In this document: positions 1-8,593 of the stretch, one piece after another
How the letters are laid out: each line of letters begins with the position of its first letter
Position numbering within the stretch: position 1 is the stretch's first letter
Assembly (NCBI GenBank): GCA_022827055.1
Contig: JAJDTR010000140.1
Location: 1 to 64,000 of the forward strand
Source: Candidatus Poribacteria bacterium
GTDB lineage: Bacteria > Poribacteria > WGA-4E > JAJDTR01
DNA: 64,000 nucleotides
Direction: 5' to 3'
Notes under the pieces: generated by a model
What the model was told of the DNA's origin: nothing
The model's input: the letters and a program-made list of their open reading frames with translations, nothing else
The model's database searches: none
Made by a program: the position numbers and the translations under genes

Positions 1-1
1 C

Positions 2-241
2 AACAGTTCGACGCCCATCAAGGCCTATCGGAGCAAGCCCTTGACTCAGGAGGCGAAGCAATTCAACCGACGGTTGGCAACACGCAGGGTCGCCATTGAG
101 AATATCGTCAGACGATGTAAGATTTTTCGCATCACCAAAGACATCTATCGAGGCAAACATCGCAACTATGGGAAAACATGGAATGTGATTGCTGCCATTG
201 TTAACTGGCGATATTCCTCAACAAGTTGCCAAACGGCGTAG
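2..241 (+). CDS. transposase C-terminal fragment (IS5/DDE_Tnp_4-like)
   Basis: The frame is open from the window edge, so only the last 79 residues are seen; the TTG at 41 used by the ORF track is internal. The tail 'RRVAIENIVRRCKIFR' followed by a 'NWRY' end resembles the C-terminus of IS5/PIF-Harbinger-like DDE transposases, where the last catalytic Glu sits in a helix of this kind. Family members catalyse cut-and-paste transposition. Whether the gene is intact upstream cannot be seen. No terminal inverted repeat was recognised just downstream. Repeats of other families follow within 400 bp, so this end of the window is accessory DNA. The family call rests on remembered similarity of a short tail. 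Confidence 0.65.
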   Translation, partial: NSSTPIKAYRSKPLTQEAKQFNRRLATRRVAIENIVRRCKIFRITKDIYRGKHRNYGKTWNVIAAIVNWRYSSTSCQTA

Positions 242-340
242 TTATTCTAATCTCCAAGATTGTTGTAACTACACGGATCCATTTTGGAAAGATGTCTACT
301 TGACGCTGGTGAAAATTGTGTGTTTTCAAGCGTCTGGCGG

Positions 341-365
341 TAGGTGCGGTTGGAAACCGCACCTA
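341..365. repeat. perfect 11-bp hairpin repeat
   Basis: TAGGTGCGGTT and AACCGCACCTA form a perfect 11-bp stem around a 3-base loop. No T-run follows on either strand, so it is not a typical intrinsic terminator. It resembles the REP/MITE-like palindromes scattered in many large bacterial genomes. Confidence 0.75.
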
Positions 366-396
366 CAGGGAACGCATGTCGCGACCTGGAGATCGC

Positions 397-434
397 GGGA
401 TCTCTATCGCACTCATTATTCATTCGCTTGATCC
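397..434. repeat. 38-bp dispersed repeat, copy 1
   Basis: GGGATCTCTATCGCACTC and the following 20 bases match 60095-60132 at 35 of 38 positions. A more diverged copy lies at 48781-48817. All three are intergenic and near mobile or decayed DNA. Confidence 0.7.
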
Positions 435-607
435 TACAAAAGACGCAACTTCTGACAGCGCGGAGTATAAATCCAAGTTTGACAATTATAAGATTATCTG
501 CCCCACATACATGCTCGATCCGGTGGATTTTTTGAAGATACTGTATTGGTCAACGAGATGGTTTACACGTTGTATTGCTCCTACGGACTGGCAATCTCAT
601 TGGCCAA

Positions 608-631
608 GGCTTGGATTTGGCAATCCAAGCC
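608..631. repeat. 10-bp-stem hairpin repeat followed by CGAGCGG
   Basis: GGCTTGGATT and AATCCAAGCC pair around TGGC. CGAGCGG begins at the last stem base. A relative lies at 1617-1636 on the other side of the HEAT-repeat gene, with the same core (GGATT, 4-base loop, AATCC) and the same CGAGCGG just after it. Confidence 0.65.
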
Positions 632-717
632 GAGCGGGTAACGGCTTTGAGTGTCTAACATCTGTCTGACTATTACAATTTTTTGAAGATACTCAATCAA
701 GGCGATTGCGCTGAAGT

Positions 718-1497
718 TCAAATCTCGATCTTGGGACTTTTCTGGACCGCCTTTATGGCTTCGGTTGTGCCAAATTTCTTTAATGTTTGAAGGGTGTTGA
801 ACCGTACTTTCGGGTCTTGTTCGGTCTTCAACAGTTTTATGAGCGCGGCGACCGTAGACCGGGCAGGCGAACCCATTTCGCCCAATGCCCAAGCGGCATT
901 CATCCGAACCCGCGCCACGTCATCCACCAACGCCTTTACGAGAGCTGGACTAGCACCTTGAGTTACCTCGCCAAATTGCCCCAAAACACTTGCCGCTCGA
1001 GATCGCAATTGATCGGTATCGTTCTTCAATATCTCAACCAAACGAGATGTTATATTCACATCGGGAACGCCTATCTGGCCGAGGGCTTCGACGGTGCGCG
1101 AACGTGCCGCCTCGTCTTCAATTGAAAGCCGGGCTAAAAGAATACTGGTGACTCGCGGTGCTTCGCTCCTTAGCATCGGGCGATTTTCCACCGTACTGCG
1201 CCAACGCTGCTTCGTGAGGTAATCTCCAATCTGAGCTTGTTTCCATGTAGTTGGCCAGACCTCATGCGTTTCAATCGACTGTCCGTTGCACAATTCAAAG
1301 ACGCAATGTTGAATTTCAGACTTCTCCTGAGTGTAGATGTATTTTCCGATGACCACACCCGTCCAAATCTGTGTCCAGTGATGGAACCACCGTCGTAGCC
1401 ATTGATACCCCCATCTATAATGTCTGATGAACAGAAAAAGGAGTGCGCATATTGTAATGACGGCAAGCACTTGAGTTACAAATCCAAGAACTTTCAT
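718..1497 (-). CDS. membrane-anchored HEAT-repeat protein
   Basis: 259 residues. A hydrophobic helix (about residues 5-25) anchors the N-terminus. It is followed by a basic, Trp-rich stretch (HYRWGYQWLRRWFHHW) and a small region of unknown fold. From about residue 110 to the end come helical repeats such as 'ARSRTVEALGQIGVPD', 'LRSRAASVLGQFGE' and 'VRMNAAWALGEMGSPA', the classic HEAT/PBS-lyase-like pattern. Such repeats form an alpha-solenoid for protein contacts; no catalytic residues are visible. GAGGA lies about 9 bases before the ATG. Hairpin repeats flank the gene on both sides and it has no operon partner. Its specific role is unknown. Confidence 0.8.
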   Translation of the reverse strand: MKVLGFVTQVLAVITICALLFLFIRHYRWGYQWLRRWFHHWTQIWTGVVIGKYIYTQEKSEIQHCVFELCNGQSIETHEVWPTTWKQAQIGDYLTKQRWRSTVENRPMLRSEAPRVTSILLARLSIEDEAARSRTVEALGQIGVPDVNITSRLVEILKNDTDQLRSRAASVLGQFGEVTQGASPALVKALVDDVARVRMNAAWALGEMGSPARSTVAALIKLLKTEQDPKVRFNTLQTLKKFGTTEAIKAVQKSPKIEI

Positions 1498-1802
1498 ACC
1501 CTCATTTCCTCAATTGGCAGAGATCGAAACCAATCGCCTCGACAATAGTCCACATCCCGCTTGCCAACGGAGAGTTACATCTACGTTAAAGAATTGGCAA
1601 CTGTTTAGTCCACCGGTCTGGATTTGCCAATCCAGATCGAGCGGCCAGAGAACGCGCCGAGTATGGAAGTACAATGCTGATTCAGACAAATCGGGGGTTA
1701 CATGCCCAGAGCAGACATGCAATGAATTGTACTACTACGAACCAAACGATGCACTAAACAGCTACAAGAATTGAATCTTTGGTTTGTGATTCATGCGCCC
1801 GA
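1498..1802. other. gene-free stretch with one hairpin repeat
   Basis: Opposite-strand ORFs of 70 and 86 codons overlap here, and neither has recognisable features. The one notable element is the hairpin at 1617-1636. Confidence 0.55.
1617..1636. repeat. hairpin repeat related to 608-631
   Basis: TCTGGATT and AATCCAGA pair around TGCC, followed by TCGAGCGG. Loop size, core and downstream CGAGCGG match the 608-631 repeat, which suggests a dispersed family rather than chance. Confidence 0.6.
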
Positions 1803-3143
1803 TTACAACTGGTGGAAAGCATTCGTCACTGATGATATCAATCTGTCTACATGGCTATCGTCCATTGGCAGAGAGACATTCCCACCCTCTCTCCAGTGAA
1901 TCCTTTGATTGAGAAGTGCAAAAAACAGCCAATTGTGCATTAACCCATCATTTTGCGCGGATTCACGATAGTTGGACGGTACCTGCGGCATAAAGTGCAC
2001 CTTAAACAGCGATCCCGCTGTCGAGACCTGCGCTTCAACACCAACTTCATCAAATACTGCTTTCAATTCTTTTGCGAGCCGTCGAGTCAATCCTGCAATC
2101 TTGTCATAAGCGTCCGGCGTCATGATTCGGAGCGTCGCTAGTCCCGCAACCATGGCTAGTGGATTTGCATTGTAGGTGCCCGCATGATGAATCTTTGGGC
2201 CCGCCGTTGTTGGATCGTATAGCGCTAGAATATCCGCGCGTCCTCCGAAGGCTGCGCCCGGTACGCCGCCAGCGATGACTTTGGCGAGACATGTCAAATC
2301 AGGGTGTATATTGTACGTTTCTTGCGCTCCCCCGCGAGCGGCTCTGAAACTGATGATTTCATCGAAGATGAGCAGGATGTTCTCTCGCCTTGTCAACTCT
2401 CGTAATTTGGATAGAAAACCGTCTTTTGGGAGTGTGAAACCGGCTCCCGTCGATAACGGGTCAACTATGACCGCAGCCAATTCATCTGCATGCGCATTGA
2501 TAATCTGCTCGCACGATTCCGCGTCGTTAAATGGTAACACAATCACCCCTTCGCCCGTGGATTCCGTGATTCCCGCGGAGGACAGCACGGAATTCGGCCG
2601 CTCCGCCGGTCCAAGCGCATCGTTCAATGGTGGACAGTAACTGACCATTGCAAATTCGCTTGTGCCGTGATAAGCGCCTTCAAACTTGGCTATCTTGGGC
2701 TTGCCGGTAAATCCCTTTGCCGATCTAATGGCGTTCATTACGGCTTCAGTGCCCGAGCTGCAGAATCGAACTTGCTCGAGGGATGGTATCCGTTCCTTCA
2801 GAAGTTCAGCCATCTCGACCTCAAGCGCTGTAGGTCGTGAAAAGGCTGTACCTTTCGCGAGCTGCTCCTGGAGTGCGTCAACGACTTCGGGATGGGCGTG
2901 TCCCAATATAAGCGCTGTCGCCTGATTGACAAAATCCAGCAAGTAATGACCGTCCAAATCAATCAAATGGACGCCCTCACCGTGGCTGATATAGGGTGGA
3001 AAGGGGTGGAAATACAACCCGGTACGTGAGTTACTTCCGGGTAATGAGTGCTTGGCGCGTTCACACATCGCCCCTGAACGTGGGTTGTTTGCCGCGTATT
3101 CGGCGACTAGAGAATCCAACGATCTTTGCAACTCTTTTTTCAT
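1803..3143 (-). CDS. class III aminotransferase / glutamate-1-semialdehyde aminomutase-like
   Basis: 446 residues from the ATG at 3143, which is preceded by an AGAAGG-type ribosome site; the ORF track starts ten codons earlier. This is a PLP-dependent fold-type I enzyme. Visible features are the N-terminal 'LDLDGHYLLDFVNQATALILGHAHP', the phosphate-binding 'SSGTEAVMNAIR', 'DEIISFR' with the Asp contacting the pyridine nitrogen, and 'CLAKVIAGGVPGAAFGG' with the probable Schiff-base Lys. The 'GTYNANPLAM' segment is typical of the HemL-like branch. The genuine HemL reaction (tetrapyrrole precursor) is possible, but many paralogues are general omega-aminotransferases. It stands alone on the minus strand. 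The substrate is unassigned. Confidence 0.85.
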   Translation of the reverse strand: MKKELQRSLDSLVAEYAANNPRSGAMCERAKHSLPGSNSRTGLYFHPFPPYISHGEGVHLIDLDGHYLLDFVNQATALILGHAHPEVVDALQEQLAKGTAFSRPTALEVEMAELLKERIPSLEQVRFCSSGTEAVMNAIRSAKGFTGKPKIAKFEGAYHGTSEFAMVSYCPPLNDALGPAERPNSVLSSAGITESTGEGVIVLPFNDAESCEQIINAHADELAAVIVDPLSTGAGFTLPKDGFLSKLRELTRRENILLIFDEIISFRAARGGAQETYNIHPDLTCLAKVIAGGVPGAAFGGRADILALYDPTTAGPKIHHAGTYNANPLAMVAGLATLRIMTPDAYDKIAGLTRRLAKELKAVFDEVGVEAQVSTAGSLFKVHFMPQVPSNYRESAQNDGLMHNWLFFALLNQRIHWREGGNVSLPMDDSHVDRLISSVTNAFHQL

Positions 3144-3579
3144 TGTCTTGCCTTCTGCAGTATGGGTATCCAAGTCTTGATTTCGTGCAGGAAGGTACTA
3201 ACGAGCGATTATTGTGTTGCTTCCGTGAACAAGACCTGAATCCGGCAACTGGCGTGTGATGGTGAGGGAGCCACGGCACGCCGCAAGATTGCTCGCCTCA
3301 ACTCGCAATCCGGTTGATTCCCTAAACCAGCATCCGCTCCGATGTCTAGTGTTGGATGTTATTCCATTTGCCGGTTACGTTCAAGTGCAAAGTTCCTTTC
3401 GGGAAACGTCGAGTATTCATGCGGAAAAAGGATCCGAAGTGGGCAAGAAATCAAGAAAGGGGCACGAATGGCGGCAGTCAATCGCGAATGGAATGGGACG
3501 GGAAGGGATACTGAATCGCAAGGAAAATATTACACGATTAATCACTCTAGTCCGTTTGAACAGGTGAACACAGCAAGCC
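3144..3579. other. gene-free stretch, nothing recognised
   Basis: Several overlapping chance ORFs on both strands, none with recognisable motifs. It lies between two minus-strand genes and presumably contains the promoter of the aminotransferase gene, but no convincing -35/-10 pair was found. Confidence 0.5.
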
Positions 3580-4350
3580 TCATTTTTCTTTGCTGTCCTT
3601 CTTTCGGATGCGTGTTAGTGGTACAAACCGAACCGGCATAACTTGTCTTGTCGTGACCGTGCCGTCGAGTGCTTTTTCGACGATCAATAGATTCTGCACT
3701 TGGAACCGCCCGCCAACCGGAATCCCCATTCGGCCTCCAGGCTTGAGTTGACGTACGAGTGGAGGCGGAATGTGATCTGCGGCTGCCGTGACGATAATAG
3801 CATCGAAAGGCGCGTGTTCTTCCCACCCAAAATAGCCGTCGTCAATTCTCACGGTGATATTTTTGTAGTTAAGCCGTTTAAGACGAGCTTTCACCTGTTC
3901 ACCGAGTTCTTTGATAATCTCTATGCTATAGACATTGTCAACGATTTCCGCGAGAACTGCGGCTTGGTATCCGGATCCGGTGCCAATCTCAAGCACTTTA
4001 TGCTCTTTCTTGACTTTGAGCATCTCGGTCATGAATCCAACGATGTACGGTTGCGAAATGGTCTGATCGTACCCAATTGGAAGAGGCGAATCAGCATAGG
4101 CGCTAGATTTGTGCTTTTTAGGCACGAATTCGTGGCGCGGTACTCGCAGCATGGCGTCCAACACAACTTCGTCACGGACTCCCACGCGGCCAGCACGTAC
4201 GCCACGCCAGTCTATCTGTGTAGCAACCATTCGCTCACGTTGTTTCCGGTAAGGATCTGGTTCGGAATTCTTCGCGCGGTGTTGAGGAATGTTAGCCAAG
4301 AGTAGGCCAACGGTAGTAAATATTGCACATACTTGGATACTCGTCCTCAT
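3580..4350 (-). CDS. pcm: protein-L-isoaspartate O-methyltransferase, exported
   Basis: 256 residues from the ATG at 4350, which has AGGGAG about 8 bases upstream; the ORF-track start lies inside the preceding gene. It repairs isoaspartyl residues in aged proteins using S-adenosylmethionine. The PIMT signature is clear: 'MVATQI', 'RVPRHEFVP', 'PLPIGYDQTISQPYIVGFMTE', SAM-binding 'VLEIGTGSGYQAAVLAE', and 'APFDAIIVTAAADHIPPPLVRQLKPGGRMGIPVG'. The N-terminus 'MRTSIQVCAIFTTVGLLLANIPQHRA' reads as a cleavable signal peptide, so the enzyme is probably periplasmic, although most family members are cytosolic. The amidase gene ends 49 bases upstream, so the two may be co-transcribed, which fits an envelope role. 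Confidence 0.92.
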   Translation of the reverse strand: MRTSIQVCAIFTTVGLLLANIPQHRAKNSEPDPYRKQRERMVATQIDWRGVRAGRVGVRDEVVLDAMLRVPRHEFVPKKHKSSAYADSPLPIGYDQTISQPYIVGFMTEMLKVKKEHKVLEIGTGSGYQAAVLAEIVDNVYSIEIIKELGEQVKARLKRLNYKNITVRIDDGYFGWEEHAPFDAIIVTAAADHIPPPLVRQLKPGGRMGIPVGGRFQVQNLLIVEKALDGTVTTRQVMPVRFVPLTRIRKKDSKEK

Positions 4351-4399
4351 CGTATTACTCCCTAAATGGTGTAAGCGACATCGGGCAGGGTTTGAAGGG

Positions 4400-6076
4400 C
4401 TATTCATTGATTTCGCCATGGGCTTTTGCTGCGGTTACCGAGCTACTTGACACGTACCGGTCAATCCCGTTTGCAATTGCTTCCGCGATGCTTCGTTTGT
4501 ATGTTTTTTTCGTCAGTTTCTTTGCCTCTGCTCGATGAGACAAGAAACCTACCTCAACCAGAATCGCCGGAACCTTTGTGCCGATTAACACCACAAACGG
4601 CGCATGCTTCACTCCACGATCTTTTGCGTTTGTCGAGTCGACCAACTCCGACTGAACAAACTGAGCGAGCCGGTGACTTTCTTCACTCTTAGTCTCTTTG
4701 AGAATCCTTGTTACAAGTTTATCAAGTTCCTTGATACTAAATCCTGAGCCGCTATTTTCGCGGGCGGCTGTGCGTTGCGCCGTTTCATCGGAGGCAAGGG
4801 CAAGGTAGTAGGTTTCAACGCCTGAAGCACCGGTATTGGCGGCGGCGTTTGCGTGAATGCTAACGAAGAGGTCTGCTCCGTGTATAGTAGCTTTTCGAGT
4901 GCGTTCGCGGAGAGGGAGATAGGTGTCATTGTCGCGCGTCAGCCGCACATTGTAACCTCGACTTACCAGCAGGTTTCGCAGCATGAGCGAAAGTTCCAGT
5001 ACGACCATCTTCTCATGAACGTGTGATTTGCTTGTTGCGCCGGGGTCCTTGCCACCATGTCCGGGGTCGATAACAACTGTCTTAACTTCGAGCCCAAGTT
5101 GGCGCGGCAATGTGAGATTGCCGCCGAAGTTGGTCGGCGGGTTTTCTCCATGAACGTCCTGTTCCGGACGGCGCGTTTCAATCTTTTGCGGTTGGGTTGT
5201 CCGTTTTTCACTTGTCGGAGCGGCTACTTCAAGCTGGTTGTCGCTAGTTGGAAGGCTAGCAATTTCAACCTCATCGGAAAGCACTATTTGTGGGATAGAT
5301 TGCCCTTCCGTCCGAAACTTTTCTCCGTCAGTTTTGGGAGGAGGTGCGGCCATGAACGGTACAACCGGCAATTCGTCGGATTGTCGCCCCAGCGATCGCC
5401 GTACCGATGGCATGTTGGTCCCGAGTGAATCAATTCTCTCCCGTTCTGATTCACCTGATTCAGGAGTCAACCCTAACCGAAGATTTCGGATGCGTTCCTC
5501 TGCCCGGGTGCCAAGCTGCACATTGTTAGTTCGTCTAGCGACGAATTGATACATTGAAATTGCCACTGCCAGGTTTTTCTGTTTTTCATAGATTCGTGCC
5601 AAGTTAAACTGCGCCAGTTCGGACATAGAATGGTTGAAATGTTCGTTGGTTACTCTCTGATAGTGTATGGTTGCGCGGTTGTCGTCGCCGAGTTGAAAGT
5701 GGCAGGCGCCAAGCCAATAATGCGCATCAGCGACCAGAGGTGTATCAGTGTAGTTTGCCAGAAGTTTTTCGAGTGCGTCTATCGCATGTCGGATGTGCAC
5801 CGGATCCGTACCTTTTGATAGCCAAATCCAGCATGAACCGATCGCGTATTGGGCATCATCTGCCCATTCGCCGCTGGGATTGGCGGCGACAACAGTCTCA
5901 AATTCATTGATGAGTGCCATCCATTCGTCCTCCGATCCACCAACCTTCCTGTCGGTAAGTTGATGATGGCGATTTGAGGCGCTGTTGTACATTGCCGGCA
6001 CCAAATCGGCAGAGCGAAAACAGGATGACAGTGTTGTAACAAAGGAAAGAAGGATTGATATACACGATATTTTCAT
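4400..6076 (-). CDS. N-acetylmuramoyl-L-alanine amidase lipoprotein with TPR-like domain
   Basis: 558 residues. The N-terminus ends in a likely lipobox (LSSC near residue 19). A TPR/YbgF-like region (about 50-200; 'WADDAQYAIGSCWI', 'AHYWLGACHFQLGD') follows, then a low-complexity linker. The C-terminal Amidase_3 domain (about 335-550) carries 'VVIDPGHGGKDPG', 'HEKMVVLELS', 'LFVSIHANAAAN' and 'ILVEVGFLSHRAEA', which supply the expected Zn ligands His, Glu, His and the catalytic Glu. It cleaves the amide between MurNAc and L-Ala in peptidoglycan, in the periplasm. TPR plus amidase is not the usual AMIN plus amidase layout of AmiB/AmiC, so targeting may differ. The next gene downstream encodes the exported PIMT. 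No clear ribosome site precedes the ATG. Confidence 0.88.
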   Translation of the reverse strand: MKISCISILLSFVTTLSSCFRSADLVPAMYNSASNRHHQLTDRKVGGSEDEWMALINEFETVVAANPSGEWADDAQYAIGSCWIWLSKGTDPVHIRHAIDALEKLLANYTDTPLVADAHYWLGACHFQLGDDNRATIHYQRVTNEHFNHSMSELAQFNLARIYEKQKNLAVAISMYQFVARRTNNVQLGTRAEERIRNLRLGLTPESGESERERIDSLGTNMPSVRRSLGRQSDELPVVPFMAAPPPKTDGEKFRTEGQSIPQIVLSDEVEIASLPTSDNQLEVAAPTSEKRTTQPQKIETRRPEQDVHGENPPTNFGGNLTLPRQLGLEVKTVVIDPGHGGKDPGATSKSHVHEKMVVLELSLMLRNLLVSRGYNVRLTRDNDTYLPLRERTRKATIHGADLFVSIHANAAANTGASGVETYYLALASDETAQRTAARENSGSGFSIKELDKLVTRILKETKSEESHRLAQFVQSELVDSTNAKDRGVKHAPFVVLIGTKVPAILVEVGFLSHRAEAKKLTKKTYKRSIAEAIANGIDRYVSSSSVTAAKAHGEINE

Positions 6077-6590
6077 ATCCGTAACCGCATGATGCTGCGA
6101 CGATCCAAATCTAGCAACCTTGACAAACTAGCAGATTTTTGATAAAATCAATTCGGAAATGTAGAGACAAAACGTAGAAGCTGATTCGTTATGATTCTCT
6201 GTTAGCAAGCGGATAACTACCTCAGTCCTCAATGAGAATACTACAGACAATCTCCGGATTTCAAGTCCCCCGATTGAACGTGGCGTACTAGCACAGTAAT
6301 TGGAGGGCAAATGTTCATCGCATCACATTCAATGTCAATACCGGTAGCCTCGACTCGACTCCGAATTAGCCGCTTTAATATTCGTTCTCAAAGTGTTTGA
6401 GTAGCCCATTACTTCAATCTTTCGCATAGTTATTCGGTTTTGGTGTCGTTCATTCTTAAAACGACATTTCTCAACGGACCGGCTCTAGTATTTCAAACTG
6501 CCTCTAATCCTGCCGCGCCTCGGCTGCTTGTGTGCCATTCCATCATTTGATTTCATACGTTAACATGTGTTGCCTCATATCCTATCGCCT
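6077..6590. other. divergent intergenic region, nothing specific recognised
   Basis: About 510 bases separate the minus-strand amidase from the plus-strand helicase-like gene. It must hold divergent promoters, but no strong -35/-10 pair, hairpin or RNA gene was identified. A 60-codon minus ORF (6128-6310) has no recognisable features. Confidence 0.5.
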
Positions 6591-8174
6591 ATGAACCCAT
6601 CCAACGAAAGAACAAGGTACAGAGAACTTATCAAACGTGCCTCCAAGGAGTATTGTCAGCTAGTTGCTAGGAAAATCGGATTGTCCAGCCAGTTGCCCGT
6701 CCAGAGTCTCCGAGAAAAAATTCTCGAAAGAGTGCTTAACATCACTTGGCTGACAGAGAGGGTCACCCGCCTTAATTCCCACGAACGCTCTGTCTTAACC
6801 ACACTCACATTTCTATCCGGTTCACATGGAGTGACCGTCGATCTCTTTAACCGGAAACTCAAACAACTTTGTCGCGGTTGGTCGCGTGCCCCCGAACAGG
6901 TGCGACAGGTTTTACACGAATCAGGTTTGGTTTTCCATGTATCAACAGGCTATTTCCGACATGTTTATATAATTCCGGAAGACCTTCAATCGCTGTTGTT
7001 ACAGGTCTTTTCAGACGAGATAAATGCTGCGCTTGTTTCTCCGGAGGCAGTACCCAAAACTATTCGCAGCGATGGATTTGCGCTCATTCAGGACATGTTT
7101 ACATTCCTATCAACTGCGGCTAGGGACGGAATCCGGCTTACACAGCGATTCACGGTCCACAAACATGCCCAAAAACGGCTCCTCAACGCCTTTGAGGTTA
7201 CCGAAGACACGACAAAAATCTATGATCGCATTAACCCACCTGATGGAACTACAGATCGTCTGCATTTTATTCACCACTTCTGCCAGCATCATCAACTCGT
7301 TGACTTGGACGAATCCAACAGTCTAGAGTGCTCGCCATTAGGGCATGAATGGATCCAGAAATCTAACGCTGAAAAACTTTCAACGGTCTATGACTACTGG
7401 CTTGAATATGACGTGTTTCCTAGTCGTCCGCTCACAATAGCTCACCTTCTCTTACGGATTCTCACCAAAAACCGATGGGTCAAACTTTCATCAATCCTAG
7501 AACAGATACAAAGGTTTTCTGTAGAGGAGTCCTGGGAACAGACGCTTTACTCACACCTTGAACGCGGATTTACCAATTATCTGACTTACATGGGGTGTGT
7601 GAACTTTGCCGCTTGGGAGAATGATACGGCTATCCAGCTTACGGAGATAGGAAAGCGTCTTTTATCGGGAGAATCAATAGAGGATTATGAACGTGAGTCC
7701 TCCTTTGTCCTCCAGCCTAACTACGAGATTTTGGCGTCAAGCAACCTCGATCCCGAAATTCGTTGGAAACTCAATGCCATCGCAGAAATTCATCAAGCCC
7801 GTCAGGTAATCACCTATAAACTTACCTCCCAATCCATCTACAATAGCCTGCGCTCAGGTATGTTGGTGAACGAAATTCTCGAATTCTTGGAAACCTACTC
7901 CAAGACGAATGTTCCGCAAAATATCAAACTTTCGATTCAGGAGTGGGGAGCACGGTACGGACAGATCTATTTTATGGATGCGATGCTTCTTCGTTGTAAG
8001 AATGAACGCCTTGCTCAAGAACTGAAATCTAGCAAGCAGATCGCGAAACACATTCTTGGTGAAATCTCTCCTTCCGATCTCATCATCTCAAGGGAAAGAA
8101 TTGAAGAATTAAAGCGACTGCTTGAGAAGAGCGATTTTATGCCTCTAGCTGAGATTGTGACCCTTGAGAAATAA
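6591..8174 (+). CDS. helicase-associated C-terminal domain protein (XPB/Ssl2-like, Helicase_C_3)
   Basis: 527 residues from the ATG at 6591; an upstream in-frame TTG at 6567 is also possible and neither has a good ribosome site. The C-terminal half contains 'SSFVLQPNYEILASSNLDPE', 'VITYKLTSQSIYNSLRSGM' and 'NVPQNIKLSIQEWGARYG', the pattern of the Helicase_C_3 family. The N-terminal part is helical with winged-helix-like segments. No Walker A or DEAD-type motor is present in this ORF or next to it, so on its own it should not unwind DNA. Relatives often sit beside an XPB-type motor, so it may assist one encoded elsewhere. The family call is recalled; function is unproven. Confidence 0.65.
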   Translation: MNPSNERTRYRELIKRASKEYCQLVARKIGLSSQLPVQSLREKILERVLNITWLTERVTRLNSHERSVLTTLTFLSGSHGVTVDLFNRKLKQLCRGWSRAPEQVRQVLHESGLVFHVSTGYFRHVYIIPEDLQSLLLQVFSDEINAALVSPEAVPKTIRSDGFALIQDMFTFLSTAARDGIRLTQRFTVHKHAQKRLLNAFEVTEDTTKIYDRINPPDGTTDRLHFIHHFCQHHQLVDLDESNSLECSPLGHEWIQKSNAEKLSTVYDYWLEYDVFPSRPLTIAHLLLRILTKNRWVKLSSILEQIQRFSVEESWEQTLYSHLERGFTNYLTYMGCVNFAAWENDTAIQLTEIGKRLLSGESIEDYERESSFVLQPNYEILASSNLDPEIRWKLNAIAEIHQARQVITYKLTSQSIYNSLRSGMLVNEILEFLETYSKTNVPQNIKLSIQEWGARYGQIYFMDAMLLRCKNERLAQELKSSKQIAKHILGEISPSDLIISRERIEELKRLLEKSDFMPLAEIVTLEK

Positions 8175-8593
8175 CCTGCTGCCATTCTCAAACCCTGAGC
8201 CTCGTATCTCAAGACGGCTGTTTGCTTTAAGTTGTTTCAAAATATAGTAAATCGTACTCACGATTCCACGTCTAGGTATTTCTGCCAATGTGCTTGCCAA
8301 TGAGAGAAAAACGGGTGTGAGTAATCCGTTTAGAGTTGGAGCAAGATAGGCAATTGCGTCGGTTAAAGGACGCATTCGATTTCCTAATATCTGTCAACAA
8401 ACCTAGCCCCTTAATCCATCTTTAAACACGCTCTCTTTATAAAACAAACCCAAACTTCGGGAGTACCGTCGAAGGAAATGTAGGGTGGGCAACCATCCCA
8501 CTGTTACATCCGCACAACTCAGATACCGCTAACCACCACAAGTTTTGATTTTGCATGCATTTTTATTCCCACAAACTCCATAAGCTACACACC
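8175..8593. other. intergenic stretch, nothing specific recognised
   Basis: About 420 bases between two plus-strand genes. A minus-strand ORF (8145-8375) overlaps the 3' end of the preceding gene and was rejected. No clear terminator with a T-run and no strong promoter were seen. Confidence 0.45.

Larger units (their letters stand above)
242..717. other. gene-free stretch rich in short repeats
   Basis: The overlapping ORFs here have no recognisable protein features and look like chance frames. The stretch holds two hairpin repeats (341-365 and 608-631) and one copy of a 38-bp dispersed repeat (397-434), listed separately. No promoter or RNA gene was recognised. Confidence 0.6.

Noticed and set aside
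1514-1774. 86-codon plus-strand ORF
   Set aside because: It runs across a hairpin repeat and has no recognisable protein features.
8145-8375. 76-codon minus-strand ORF overlapping the end of the helicase-like gene
   Set aside because: Overlaps a well-supported gene and shows no family features.
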